DNA from: Archangium lipolyticum
Lineage (GTDB): Bacteria > Myxococcota > Myxococcia > Myxococcales > Myxococcaceae
Reading direction: 5' to 3'
Assembly (NCBI RefSeq): GCF_024623785.1
Contig: NZ_JANKBZ010000007.1
Coordinates: 248,001-312,000 of the forward strand
DNA: 64,000 nucleotides
A program made the translations under genes and the position numbers. Of the stretch, positions 44,901 to 53,017 are shown piece by piece (positions within the stretch are counted from its first letter, which is position 1; each line of letters begins with the position of its first letter). The notes beneath the pieces were generated by a model. It was not told where the DNA came from and searched no databases. It saw only the letters and a list, made by a program, of their open reading frames with translations.

Positions 44901-47273
44901 TTCGCCGAGGGCCAGCGGCGCTTCCTGGAGACGCTGACGCCGTACGCGCGCCAGTTCCTCCCCACCATGCCGCGCCCGGACGTGGAGCGCATCAGCAGCA
45001 TTCCTCCCTCGGTGGCGCTGGAGCAGCGCACCTCGCGAGCGGGTGCCACCAGCACCGTGGCCACCGTCACCGAGGTGGCCCACTACCTGCGCCTCCTCTT
45101 CGCCAAGCTGGGCCAGCCGCACTGCCCCCGGGATGGTGAGCCCATCGCCGCCACCACGCCCGAGGCCCTCTACGCGCAGCTCACCGGGATGAAGGGGGAC
45201 GGCACCGTGCTCGCCCCCGCGGTGCGTGCGCGCAAGGGCACGTACCTGGATGTCTTCACCGCCGCGGCGCGCGCGGGCATCGAGACCGCCATCGCCGACG
45301 GGAAGGTGGTCTCCACGGACCAGCCGCCGCAGCTCGTGAAGTCGCGCGAGCACGACATCGACCTCGTCATGTACCAGGGCAAGCTGGCGAAGCTGCCGCG
45401 CGAGGTGTTCGACAAGGCCCTCACCTGGGGCAAGGGCGCGCTGAAGGTGCGCAGCAGCGGCAACAAGGAGACGCTCCTGTCCAGCGAGCGCACCTGCCCC
45501 GTCTGCGGCTTCTCCGTGCCGGAGATGGACCCGCGCTGGTTTTCCTTCAATACGAAGCAGGGCCGGTGCGTGGACTGCGAGGGCACGGGCGTGGAGGGCG
45601 GCGCGGAGGCCCTGGCGGAGGGACGCACGGAGTCGTGCCGCACCTGCGAGGGCTCGCGCCTGGAGCCGGTGCCGCGCGCCGTGAAGCTGGAGGGCTCGCG
45701 CTACCACGAGGTGGTGCAGCAGTCCGTCACCGCCACGTTGGAGCAGGTGCGCGGGTGGAAGTTCAAGGGAGACCGGGCGCTGCTCGGCGAGCCGTCCCGT
45801 CAGGAGCTGCTGCGGCGCATGGAGTTCCTGGACCGCGTGGGGCTGGGCTACCTGTCGCTGGACCGGAACGCGTCCACGCTCTCGGGTGGCGAGATGCAGC
45901 GGCTGAGGCTGTCCGCGCAGCTCGGCGCGGGCCTCACCGGCGCGATGTACGTGCTGGACGAGCCCACCATCGGTCTGCACCCGCGCGACACGCACCGGCT
46001 GCTGTCCAACCTGCGTGCGCTGGTGGAGACCGGCTCCACCGTCTTGGTGGTGGAGCACGACACGGACACCATCCGCGCGGCGGACCACCTCATCGAGCTG
46101 GGGCCCACGGGCGGCCGTGGCGGCGGACGCATCCTCGCCGAGGGCTCGCCCGAGAAGGTGCTGCAGACCGAGGACGCTCCCACGGCTCGTGCGCTCCGTG
46201 AGCCCGCGGTGTTGGCGGGACCGCCCCGGGGTGAGCCGGAGAAGTGGATCGAGTTGAAGGGGGCTCGGGCCAACAACCTGAAGGGCGCGGACCTGCGCAT
46301 CCCCGTGGGCCGGCTCTCGGTGGTGTCGGGCGTGTCGGGCTCCGGGAAGAGCACCCTGGTGCGCCAGGTGCTGTACCCGGCCCTGCGCGAGAAGCTCGGG
46401 CTGGTGACGACGCGCCCGGGGCCCTTCAAGTCCCTCACGGGCGTGGAGGCCATCCGCCGCGTGCTGGCCGTGGACCAGTCGCCCATCGGGCGTACGCCGC
46501 GCTCGGTGCCGGCCACCTTCCTGGGTCTCTGGGACGAGCTGCGCCGGGCCTTCGCCGCCACTCCCGAGGCGAAGGTGCGTGGCTTCACTCCCGCGCGGTT
46601 CTCGTTCAACACCGCGTCCGGAGGCCGGTGTACGGCATGTGAAGGGCAGGGGGCCATCTCTCACGAGATGTCCTTCCTCCCGGATGTCGTCACCCCGTGC
46701 GAGGCCTGTGGTGGGGCGCGCTTCGATGCGGCCACGCTGGAGGTGCGTTACCACGGGCTGACCATCGGTGATGCGCTGCGCCTGTCGGCGGACGAGGCCA
46801 AGGACGTCTTCCACGCGCTGCCGAAGGTGGCCGCGCCACTGTCGTGCCTGTCGGATCTGGGCGTGGGTTATCTGCAGCTGGGGCAGGGATCCAATACGCT
46901 GTCGGGCGGCGAGGCCCAGCGGCTGAAGCTGGCCGCGGAGCTGACTGCTTCCACGCGCCACGAGCCCACGCTGTACGTGCTCGACGAGCCCACCACGGGT
47001 CTGCACCTGGGGGACGTATCGAAGCTGATCGCCTTCCTGCGCCGGCTGGTGGACCGGGGAGACACGCTGGTGGTCATCGAGCACCACCCGAGCGTCATCG
47101 CCTCGGCGGATCACGTGGTGGAGCTGGGACCCGAGGGCGGCGAGGCGGGCGGGAGCATCGTGGCGGAAGGGACGCCGCAGGAGGTGGCGCGGATGAAGAC
47201 GGCCACGGGCCGGGTGCTCAAGTCCGTGTTCTCCGCGGAGGAGCCCGCCCGGAAGGTGGCACGGGGGCGGTGA
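41973..47273 (+). CDS. uvrA: Tandem (double-length) UvrA excinuclease subunit
   Basis: A 1766-residue protein, nearly twice the 940 residues of normal UvrA, containing two complete UvrA copies. Four Walker A motifs lie near residues 31, 617, 962 and 1453 ([20 protein letters not shown] and so on). Four ABC signatures ([16 protein letters not shown]) and four Walker B motifs (DEPT or DEPS) follow in the usual order. Zinc-finger CxxC pairs are kept in both halves. UvrA normally works as a dimer in nucleotide excision repair, scanning DNA for damage and loading UvrB; this chain would be a built-in dimer. The fused form is known in some bacteria with a second canonical uvrA elsewhere. Whether this copy repairs DNA or protects against a DNA-binding drug is unknown. 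Confidence 0.93.
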   Translation: MHKTHLVGARTHNLQSLSVDLAEGELVCLTGVSGSGKSSLALDTLYAEGQRRFVESFSPYARQFLERLERPPMDNLEPVAAGVAVDRRAPVKSSRSTVATLADVEAYLSALFTREAMPVCPTCEVEAVRTDAGVAARATLAAEPEVLAVVAFPVRIADTAEFLDVRARLLKEGYHRLVVQGEVRELESLRPSEATDSAGVAHVVVDRLKLAGSQLSRVTAALESAWAMGNGEAVAFTPSGVRRIRRGLVCPRCSREFEQARPGLFSYQSPTGACPTCRGFGRTIGIDWDKVVPNPTLSLEKGAIRPWSGKTSEWERKMLFRYAREHGIPLDVPWERLTPAQRERVLEGEGDYDGGRVYPGVRAWFRWMESRTYKMHVRVLLSRYRAYSLCESCKGARLNESARAWRVGGLDLAAWHGLELSEARERLDALRTHTGQGELVRRELAGRLGYLERVGLGYLTLDRPARTLSGGEAQRVSLTAALGTSLTGALFVLDEPTVGLHPADVGPLTGAMAELATRGNIALVIEHDPLVIRSAHRVLELGPGAGKHGGKLCFDGTPQVLAKRADLPTGRLLAGTEDVKRTPRERTGEIVVRNARAHNLQGVFVRVPLGVLCAITGPSGSGKSTLMDEVLYRHLGRALGEKDVEVPGEADGVDGLEAVERVTFVDQSPLGRTSRGNAATYTKAWDRIRDRFSSEPEAEVRGLTSAHFSFNVDKGRCEACSGEGYETVEMQFLADVSLLCPVCRGRRFKEEVLAVRHQGLSVADVLELTVDEVLERFAGDKALVRALGPVSRLGLGYLPLGQPLSTLSGGEAQRLKLARALASEAKGSLFLIDEPSAGLHDADVRQVLAALHELVERGASVIVVDHDLVVMRGADWIIDLGPGGGRNGGRLVAEGTPEQLARGQGLTAAALRGELSTAVVPGKRGKGAAEVPPAIEVEHAREHNLQEVSCRIPLGKMTVVTGPSGSGKSSLVFDVVFAEGQRRFLETLTPYARQFLPTMPRPDVERISSIPPSVALEQRTSRAGATSTVATVTEVAHYLRLLFAKLGQPHCPRDGEPIAATTPEALYAQLTGMKGDGTVLAPAVRARKGTYLDVFTAAARAGIETAIADGKVVSTDQPPQLVKSREHDIDLVMYQGKLAKLPREVFDKALTWGKGALKVRSSGNKETLLSSERTCPVCGFSVPEMDPRWFSFNTKQGRCVDCEGTGVEGGAEALAEGRTESCRTCEGSRLEPVPRAVKLEGSRYHEVVQQSVTATLEQVRGWKFKGDRALLGEPSRQELLRRMEFLDRVGLGYLSLDRNASTLSGGEMQRLRLSAQLGAGLTGAMYVLDEPTIGLHPRDTHRLLSNLRALVETGSTVLVVEHDTDTIRAADHLIELGPTGGRGGGRILAEGSPEKVLQTEDAPTARALREPAVLAGPPRGEPEKWIELKGARANNLKGADLRIPVGRLSVVSGVSGSGKSTLVRQVLYPALREKLGLVTTRPGPFKSLTGVEAIRRVLAVDQSPIGRTPRSVPATFLGLWDELRRAFAATPEAKVRGFTPARFSFNTASGGRCTACEGQGAISHEMSFLPDVVTPCEACGGARFDAATLEVRYHGLTIGDALRLSADEAKDVFHALPKVAAPLSCLSDLGVGYLQLGQGSNTLSGGEAQRLKLAAELTASTRHEPTLYVLDEPTTGLHLGDVSKLIAFLRRLVDRGDTLVVIEHHPSVIASADHVVELGPEGGEAGGSIVAEGTPQEVARMKTATGRVLKSVFSAEEPARKVARGR

Positions 47274-47355
47274 GGCGGCGGATGCTCGGCTGTTCCTCGT
47301 GTATCCTTGCCATTCAGGGAGTCGATGTCCCACATTGGAAGGAAATGGTGCTTGC

Positions 47356-47583
47356 ATGAGCCAGACTCTCACTGCCCAGGATCTCTGGCCGCTCGTACAG
47401 AAACTCCCGCATGACGAGCAGGTACGTCTCGCGAAGCTTGCGCTTCGCGCCGCCGCGCAGGGTGGTTCTTCAGATGCGGAGGCCTACAAGGTGGCTCCGC
47501 CGTCCTTGGACGAGTTCTCTTCGCAGCAAGAGCCGCTGGCCTGGGAAGCGGAGGGATGGGAGGAGTTCGATGCTCCGCAGTGA
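47356..47583 (+). CDS. Putative antitoxin of a MazF/PemK-type module
   Basis: A 75-residue acidic protein. The first half is helical (AQDLWPLVQKLPHDEQVRLAKLAL) and could bind DNA or dimerise, while the C-terminal half ends PLAWEAEGWEEF, an acidic and aromatic stretch typical of toxin-neutralising tails. Its stop overlaps the start of a MazF-like reading frame by 14 bases, the standard antitoxin-first order. I do not know the formal family name. The ATG at 47356 is the only start fitting this size. It remains intact although the toxin gene is broken. It may now be an orphan, or may act on another toxin. Confidence 0.6.
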   Translation: MSQTLTAQDLWPLVQKLPHDEQVRLAKLALRAAAQGGSSDAEAYKVAPPSLDEFSSQQEPLAWEAEGWEEFDAPQ

Positions 47584-47787
47584 GGTCCGCTGGTATACGT
47601 TCGCGGCGCCGGACAAACCCTGGCGGAGGATGACGGAATGCCGACGGCCTGTGCTTTGAACTTCGATCATGTGAGCTTGGCACAGCGCTCACGCCTCGGC
47701 CCGGTGATCACCACCCTGCCTCGGGCGCGATGGCCGGAAGTCGAACGTGCGCTGCTCGTCGCATGTGGTTTCGCCAACCCAGAGTAG
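47570..47787 (+). pseudogene. Broken MazF/PemK-family toxin gene
   Basis: The 5' part reads MLRSEVRWYTFAAPDK, matching the start of MazF/PemK toxins. After residue 16 the match stops, and the 3' part resumes in another frame at 47638 with MPTACALNFDHV, then RSRLGPVITTLPRARWPEVE and a stop at 47785. Such toxins are about 110 residues; only about 70 codons remain, so an internal deletion of roughly 40 codons plus a frame change has removed the central beta strands. The frame started at 47570 ends early after 24 or so codons. The remnant cannot make an active endoribonuclease. The assignment rests on visual similarity of both ends and on the overlapping antitoxin gene. Confidence 0.65.
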
Positions 47788-47846
47788 AAGCCCGGACGAA
47801 GGGTGTACGTTGTCACCTCTCCTGCTGGGATCTAGGGTGCCCGCGC

Positions 47847-49133
47847 ATGAAACCGGGACCCCGGCAGCTTCCCGTGCTGGCCTTCGTTCTCTGCTTCGGG
47901 GTGCTCCTGCTCCGGTGCCGAGGCCGGCTTCTGTTCGCGCACCTCTGGGCGGAGGACGGATCCCTCTTCTTCTCCGATGCGCTCGCGCATGGCTTCCGCG
48001 CCACCTTTCACCAGTACGCCGGCTACTTCCACGTACTCCCCCGGCTGCTCGCCGCCACCTTCGTGCGCTTCCCCCTGGAAGCCTTCGCATCGCTCGTCAC
48101 CGTCTCCAGCCTGGCCTGCTACGCGGCCTCGGCGTCCCTGCTCGCGCGGACCTGTATGCGGGCGCTCATCCCCCATGACGCGGTGCGCGTACTGGGCGCC
48201 GTGGCGTTCTGCTTCCTTCCCGGGTTGATGGAGATCGCGGGCAATCTCGCCAACCTCCATTCCGCCGTCTTCCTCGCCGCCGTACTGTTGAGCCTCAAGG
48301 ACCTGTCCGTCCCCCTGCGGGCCTGGGAACTGGGGTTGTTGCTCGTCATCGGCTCGACCGCGGGCGAGATGGTGGTTCTCACGCCGGTGTTCGCCCTGCG
48401 CGCCTTCCTTCGCTGGCGGCGCGGCGACGAACCCCGTGCGCAGCACGCCGAGTGGCTCGCGCTCGCCATCATCCTCGGCTGGGCGGTGATCAACTCCGTG
48501 ATGTGGCGCCAGCAGGTGATCGCCGGCATGTTCAAGCCTGTGGAGCGCGCCGAGCCCCTCCACTTCGTGCTCGCCGCGATCTACGTCTTCTCCACCCGGT
48601 TCCTCGTCCACCCCCTGGCCGGGGACAAGGCCATCATGTGGCTGCATGAGACCCCGGGCCTGTTCCTCGCCGTCTCCGCGCTGCTGCTCGCGCTGCTGAT
48701 ATGGAGGCTGCGCTCCGAGCGTAGAGCCTCGGTGTTGCTGCTGGGCGCGGCCGCGCTGTGTCTCTGGGGGATGTTGCCGCTCACCTGGTTCGTGCGGCCC
48801 GGAAGCGAGGCGGAGCCCTCGTTCTGGCTCATCCACAGCGTCCACGCCTTCGGAGATCGGCACTCCTGGAGCGGGACGCCCGTGGGGCTGCTGCTCTGGC
48901 TGGTCGCCTTGCAGTCCCTCGGCCCCGTGCGCTGGCGGCCCGTGCTCGCCCTGGCACTGTGCGTGTCGGTCATCGTGCTCTCGTGGCACCGCCGCAAGCT
49001 GCGTGCCTATGGCTCCGAACAGGACTGGGCGCTCACCGTCCGGAAGCTCCGGGAGATTCCCCCGGGCCAGACGGCCAGCGTGCCCATCAACCCCAAGGGT
49101 TGGTACATCAACGCCCGGGGGCCGGTGGACTGA
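47847..49133 (+). CDS. Multi-pass membrane protein, putative GT-C glycosyltransferase
   Basis: A 428-residue integral membrane protein with about ten hydrophobic segments. After the first helix (LPVLAFVLCFGVLLL) the loop contains LWAEDGSLFF and then GYFHVLPRLLAA. The acidic ED pair in the first external loop and the following H-x-x-P-R segment resemble polyprenyl-phosphate-dependent GT-C glycosyltransferases, but no specific family could be named. The end is a short soluble domain (PINPKGWYINARG) that may lie outside the membrane. No signal peptide beyond the first helix is present. The gene follows the broken toxin by 59 bases, and 106 bases separate it from the next operon. Function is uncertain. 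Confidence 0.6.
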   Translation: MKPGPRQLPVLAFVLCFGVLLLRCRGRLLFAHLWAEDGSLFFSDALAHGFRATFHQYAGYFHVLPRLLAATFVRFPLEAFASLVTVSSLACYAASASLLARTCMRALIPHDAVRVLGAVAFCFLPGLMEIAGNLANLHSAVFLAAVLLSLKDLSVPLRAWELGLLLVIGSTAGEMVVLTPVFALRAFLRWRRGDEPRAQHAEWLALAIILGWAVINSVMWRQQVIAGMFKPVERAEPLHFVLAAIYVFSTRFLVHPLAGDKAIMWLHETPGLFLAVSALLLALLIWRLRSERRASVLLLGAAALCLWGMLPLTWFVRPGSEAEPSFWLIHSVHAFGDRHSWSGTPVGLLLWLVALQSLGPVRWRPVLALALCVSVIVLSWHRRKLRAYGSEQDWALTVRKLREIPPGQTASVPINPKGWYINARGPVD

Positions 49134-49239
49134 GACGGGGCAGGGGACCGCAATCCTTTCCCGCCTCGTTCGTAGGGACCTGGGGCCCGTCCGGCTGGAG
49201 TTTCCTCCAGAGCGTGCCCTAGAGTCGGATACGCCCCTC

Positions 49240-49977
49240 ATGCGCTGTCCTTCCTGCCAGAACGAGAATGATGCCGGTGCCGCCTACTGCGACATGTGCG
49301 GCTTCGACCTGACACCTCCCAGTCACGCTCCGGCCGCCCAGAGCGCTCCCGCGCCTCAGCCGCCCCAGCCGGCCAACCCGCATCAGAAACGGCGCACCGT
49401 CTTCGAGCCGGATCCCGCGGCTCCCCCGCCTCCGCCCGCCCCCCGGGGCGCGGACTTCTTCGCCAATCCTCCGCCTCCCCGGCCCACCTTCGATCCGCGC
49501 GACCCCTTCGCCGCCGCGTCCATCCCGCCTTCCCGGCCGGCCGCTCCTCCGCCAGCCGTCGCGCCGCCTCCGCCGGCCGCCGAGCCGCCTCCCCGCCCCA
49601 AGGCCCGGACCCTCGTGGAGACCGCCAACGAGGGCTCCGCCGTGGGGCTCATCCGGGGCGCGCTCTTCGAGTACCGCGGTCCCACGGATCCAGGACGTGT
49701 CCACCCGCTTCGCGCCGGGCGCAACGTGCTCGGGCGCAACCCCGAGTGCGATGTGGTCGTGGACGACGGGCGCGTGAGCGGCCAGCACGCCTTCCTGTTC
49801 ATCCGCGCCGAGGACGCCTCGTTCATCGACGTCTCCAGCAACGGCTCCGTCGTCAACGGCTCCGTCGTCCATGGCGAGCAGGTCATCCTGCAGAACCACG
49901 CGGTGATCACCCTCGGCGGGACGACGCTCGTGCTCGTCATCGTCCCCGAGCAGCTGCTGGCCCGCCGCTCCCCGTGA
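49240..49977 (+). CDS. Zinc-ribbon and FHA domain protein
   Basis: A 245-residue cytoplasmic protein, first gene of the tubulin-like/vWA operon. A zinc ribbon at the N-terminus (CPSCQNENDAGAAYCDMC) precedes a long Pro/Ala-rich linker and an FHA domain at about 150-235 (RNVLGRNPECDVVVDDGRVSGQHAF, SSNGSVVNGSVV). FHA domains bind phospho-threonine peptides; the residues for this (Arg in GRN, Ser in VSGQH, Asn in SSNGS) are present. The zinc-ribbon plus Pro-rich linker is common in myxobacterial FHA proteins. It ends 23 bases before the next gene, so it is likely co-transcribed. Its partner is expected to be a protein phosphorylated by a Ser/Thr kinase not seen in this window. Confidence 0.85.
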   Translation: MRCPSCQNENDAGAAYCDMCGFDLTPPSHAPAAQSAPAPQPPQPANPHQKRRTVFEPDPAAPPPPPAPRGADFFANPPPPRPTFDPRDPFAAASIPPSRPAAPPPAVAPPPPAAEPPPRPKARTLVETANEGSAVGLIRGALFEYRGPTDPGRVHPLRAGRNVLGRNPECDVVVDDGRVSGQHAFLFIRAEDASFIDVSSNGSVVNGSVVHGEQVILQNHAVITLGGTTLVLVIVPEQLLARRSP

Positions 49978-50000
49978 CCTGGTTCAGAGGGGGGATGCCC

Positions 50001-51944
50001 ATGCATCGCACAGTCGTCGTGACCGCGGGGTTGCTCACCGCGCTCCTCCTGGGTGCGCCCGCATCCGCCGCGGACAATGGACTCACCGTGCTCACGGCTC
50101 CGCCCGCGGCCCAGGGGAAGACCCGGCTCCAGGTCGAGGTCAGGGACGCCGCCCTCCAGAAGGAGCTCCGGTCGGCCGGGGCCTCGCCGGATCGCTTCCG
50201 CATCGCCGTGGAGCAGGCCGGCGCCCAGGTGACGGCGGTGCGCCGCATGGCCGACTCCGGGGAGGGCCGCTACACGGTCCTCGCCTTCGACCAGTCCAGG
50301 TCCTTCTCCACCTATTGGCCACGCGCCTTCGAGCTCGCCAGGGCCTACGTGGACGCGCTCGGCGCCCGGCCCCGGAACCACACCGTGGCGGTCATGACCT
50401 TCGGGCAGGGCAAGACCACCCACTGCGAGGAGACCACCGCCGCCAGACTCGAGGCCTGCCTGGACAAGGTCCAGCAGCTCGGCACCCATCAGCTCGTCAC
50501 CCGGCTCAAGTTCTACATCCGCGATGCCGTGCGCGAGGCCGCGCGCGAGCAACCGCTCACCCGGGGGGGCTCGCGCGAGGTCATCGTCTTCACGGATGCC
50601 GGTGAGGAGTCGGCCGCGCTCAAGGTGAAGGACCTCGCGAGCGAGGCACGCGAGCGGGGCGTGCGCATCCACCTGGTCGTCTTCAGTGGCAGGGGCAGCG
50701 GCAAGGGCATCGCCCAGCGGCTCGATGAGATGTCCCAGCTCGCCGAGGGCTCCGGAGGCCGCTACATCCAGGAGGGGGACGTCGATGCCCGGCAGGCGCT
50801 CACCGGGCTCGTGAGCGCGTTGGAGCACATCTACTGGCTGGACGTGGCCTTCTGTGGCGTGAAGCCCGGACAGCGCTCGGACCGGCTCTCCATCGAGGCG
50901 CTTTCGGGCAGTGCTCCCGTTGCGTGGAGCGATGCCGTCTCCTTCCGTCAGAGCGCCGAGGGCGGTGCGACGGCCGCCTGCCCCAGTACGGTCGCCACGG
51001 GCTCCTCTCCGGTGCATCCGGGGACGGCGTCCAGGCCCGGTACTCCGGGGAAGGGCACCTCCGGGTCCGCCTCGCGACCTGGCACCACGGCAGCGGGCAA
51101 CCCTGGGGCCTCGACGCAGCCGGGGTCGGCGACCGGCAGCCCTGGAATGGCGACGCAACCCGGGGGCATGACGGGGACTCCTGGCGGCACGCCCCAGCCG
51201 GGTACAGCGGCGGGTGCGCCCGGAGCGACGACGCAACCGGGTGGCTCGGGGACGCCCGGGGTCGAGCAGGCGTCGCGAGCGTTTCCCTGGTGGCTGATCG
51301 CGCTGCTCCTCGCTCTGGGGCTGATCCTGCTGCTCACGATCATCGCGATACTCACCCGGCGCCGCTCGGAGCCCGCTCCCGCTCCCCAGGTAGCTCCGCC
51401 CGTGGCCGCGCCGCCTCCCGCTCCTCCAATGCAGGCCGAGCCGCCTCCAGCCGCTCCGGCGGTGTGGAAGGATCCGTTCGCCACCCTGCCGGAGACCCGG
51501 CTGGTGGTGACCCGGGGTCCCGCCGGACTCGAGCCCTTCTACCGGGTGCACAAGTCCTCGTTCACCATCGGCGCCCGGCCGGGAGAGATGGACCTCGTCA
51601 TCGAGCTGCCGCAGCTCAGCGGCCATCACGCGACCGTGCAACTCTTCAAGGCGGGCAATGTCTTCATCAAGGACGAGAACTCCACCAACGGCACCTTCGT
51701 GGACGGGCGCCGCCTCAACCCGGGCGAGCGCGTCCAGGTGAAACCCGGCCAGCGCATCCTCCTGTCGCAGCACCTGGAGCTCACCCTGGAGCAGCCTGGA
51801 CTCCAGCCGGCTGCGGAGCCTGCCCCGGCCGGTGCACCCCTCGTCGAGGCGCCTCCGTCCGCGCCCGCCGCTCCACAGCCCGCGGAAGCCCCCCGGCCGA
51901 AGTCCCGGACCCTCTACTCACCCGCGAGAGGAGATGACGAATGA
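50001..51944 (+). CDS. Exported vWA protein with transmembrane segment and cytoplasmic FHA domain
   Basis: A 647-residue protein with signal peptide VVVTAGLLTALLLGAPASA. A von Willebrand A domain (about 85-290) carries the metal site DQSRS (Asp97, Ser99, Ser101) and VFTDAGEES. A Gly/Pro/Thr-rich linker (about 340-425) contains repeated TQPG and GTPG units. A single membrane helix (WWLIALLLALGLILLLTIIAIL, about 430-451) and a cytoplasmic FHA domain (about 510-600: SFTIGARPG, LSGHHATVQL, STNGTFVDG) follow. The domain order links an external metal-dependent binding domain to a phospho-peptide reader inside. The start may be ATG 49995 or 50001; spacing to the purine-rich site favours 50001. It overlaps the next gene by four bases. 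The external ligand is unknown. Confidence 0.85.
   Translation: MHRTVVVTAGLLTALLLGAPASAADNGLTVLTAPPAAQGKTRLQVEVRDAALQKELRSAGASPDRFRIAVEQAGAQVTAVRRMADSGEGRYTVLAFDQSRSFSTYWPRAFELARAYVDALGARPRNHTVAVMTFGQGKTTHCEETTAARLEACLDKVQQLGTHQLVTRLKFYIRDAVREAAREQPLTRGGSREVIVFTDAGEESAALKVKDLASEARERGVRIHLVVFSGRGSGKGIAQRLDEMSQLAEGSGGRYIQEGDVDARQALTGLVSALEHIYWLDVAFCGVKPGQRSDRLSIEALSGSAPVAWSDAVSFRQSAEGGATAACPSTVATGSSPVHPGTASRPGTPGKGTSGSASRPGTTAAGNPGASTQPGSATGSPGMATQPGGMTGTPGGTPQPGTAAGAPGATTQPGGSGTPGVEQASRAFPWWLIALLLALGLILLLTIIAILTRRRSEPAPAPQVAPPVAAPPPAPPMQAEPPPAAPAVWKDPFATLPETRLVVTRGPAGLEPFYRVHKSSFTIGARPGEMDLVIELPQLSGHHATVQLFKAGNVFIKDENSTNGTFVDGRRLNPGERVQVKPGQRILLSQHLELTLEQPGLQPAAEPAPAGAPLVEAPPSAPAAPQPAEAPRPKSRTLYSPARGDDE
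51000..51270 (+). repeat. Low-complexity Gly/Pro/Thr-coding repeats (linker of vWA-FHA protein)
   Basis: Irregular in-frame repeats encode units such as ATQPGG, SRPGT and GTPGG. They form a flexible linker between the periplasmic vWA domain and the membrane helix. Base composition is biased but in frame throughout. Confidence 0.7.
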
Positions 51945-53017
51945 GCCTCCCGCTCTACATCCACGGAAATTCCGATGTCGGCCGCCAGCGCGCGCAGAAC
52001 GAGGACTCCTTCCGTGTGGCCGCCCATCCGGATGGTTCCCGGCTGCTCCTCGTTTGTGACGGCATGGGCGGGCACGAGGCCGGTGAGGTGGCCAGCCAGG
52101 TGGCCAGCGATCGCATCGTCGAGGTCATCGCCGCCAGCTCGCCCGACAACCCGCCCCGCGCCCTCTACCAGGCGTTCGTCGAGGCCAACCAGGCCGTCCT
52201 CGACGCCGTGAGCACCCGGGGCGCGGAGGGCATGGGGACCACGGGGGTCGCCGCCTGGGTGCTGGGCTCGCGCTGCTATGTGGGGTGGGTGGGCGACAGC
52301 CGCCTCTATCAGTTCCGGGACGGCGCGCCGATCGAGCGCACGCGAGACCACACACGCGTCGCCCAGATGGTCAGCCAGGGCATCCTCACGGCCGAGGAGG
52401 CCCGGCACCATCCCGAGGCGCACGTGCTCGTGATGGCGCTGGGAGGAAGCCCGGGCGTCCAGAAGATCTTCAAGCCCGAGGTGTGGACGGACCCGCTGGA
52501 GCTGCGGTCCGGCGACGTGGTGCTGCTGTGCAGCGATGGGCTGTACGACCTCATCGAGGACCACGAGCTGTATCCGCTCATCGAGGGCCGCGACTACCAG
52601 GAGGCGGTGGAGCGGCTCATCCATACCGCCAACGAGCGCGGGGGAACCGACAACATCTCGGTCATCCTGCTCGTGGTGGGCCAGCCCGAGGTGCCGCGCG
52701 TGGCGAATGGCCCGCGGGCGTCTCGGCGGGAGACGCTCCCGGATGGGATGCCGATGCTCGCGCCGGTGTCCCCGGTGCGGCCCGAGCCCGAGGAGCGCGC
52801 CACGCGGCTTCCCGAGCCCCTCAAGGTGGAGCCCCTCGCTCCGGTGGTGCCCGCGAGCCCGGATACGCCCGTACAGGCGGGGCGCACCGGGCGCCGTGTT
52901 CCCCTGTGGTGGTTGCTCGCGACGGGCCTCGTGGCCCTGGGTTTGGGCATTGGTCTGGGACTGAGGGCCTCCAGCAAGACGCCGCCCGACAATTCCGGGC
53001 AGGCCGAGGGCAAGTGA
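51941..53017 (+). CDS. PP2C-type Ser/Thr protein phosphatase with C-terminal membrane anchor
   Basis: A 358-residue metal-dependent protein phosphatase. Residues about 5-240 show the PP2C motifs NEDSF, VCDGMGGHEAGE, GTTGV, VGDSRLYQ, CSDGLYDLI and GGTDNISV; the metal-binding Asp residues are in CDG, SDG and GTDN. A Pro-rich linker and a single membrane helix (LWWLLATGLVALGLGIGLGL, about 321-341) anchor the catalytic domain on the cytoplasmic side, with a short tail outside. It likely removes phosphates that FHA domains in the same operon read. It starts within the end of the vWA-FHA gene and its stop overlaps the start of the next gene, so its translation is coupled to both. Confidence 0.93.
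   Translation: MSLPLYIHGNSDVGRQRAQNEDSFRVAAHPDGSRLLLVCDGMGGHEAGEVASQVASDRIVEVIAASSPDNPPRALYQAFVEANQAVLDAVSTRGAEGMGTTGVAAWVLGSRCYVGWVGDSRLYQFRDGAPIERTRDHTRVAQMVSQGILTAEEARHHPEAHVLVMALGGSPGVQKIFKPEVWTDPLELRSGDVVLLCSDGLYDLIEDHELYPLIEGRDYQEAVERLIHTANERGGTDNISVILLVVGQPEVPRVANGPRASRRETLPDGMPMLAPVSPVRPEPEERATRLPEPLKVEPLAPVVPASPDTPVQAGRTGRRVPLWWLLATGLVALGLGIGLGLRASSKTPPDNSGQAEGK

Noticed and set aside
41961-47372. An 1803-codon open frame opposite the tandem uvrA
   Set aside because: It is an antisense shadow of uvrA with low-complexity His/Arg/Ala content and no motif; the plus-strand frame has four full ABC signatures.
47570-47659. A short peptide ending CRRPVL taken as the intact MazF motif RRPVL
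   Set aside because: The motif appears only because of the frame in which the remnant is read; it comes directly before a stop and lacks the strands that should follow. The MPTACALNFDHV reading of the same bases fits the toxin's C-terminal half.
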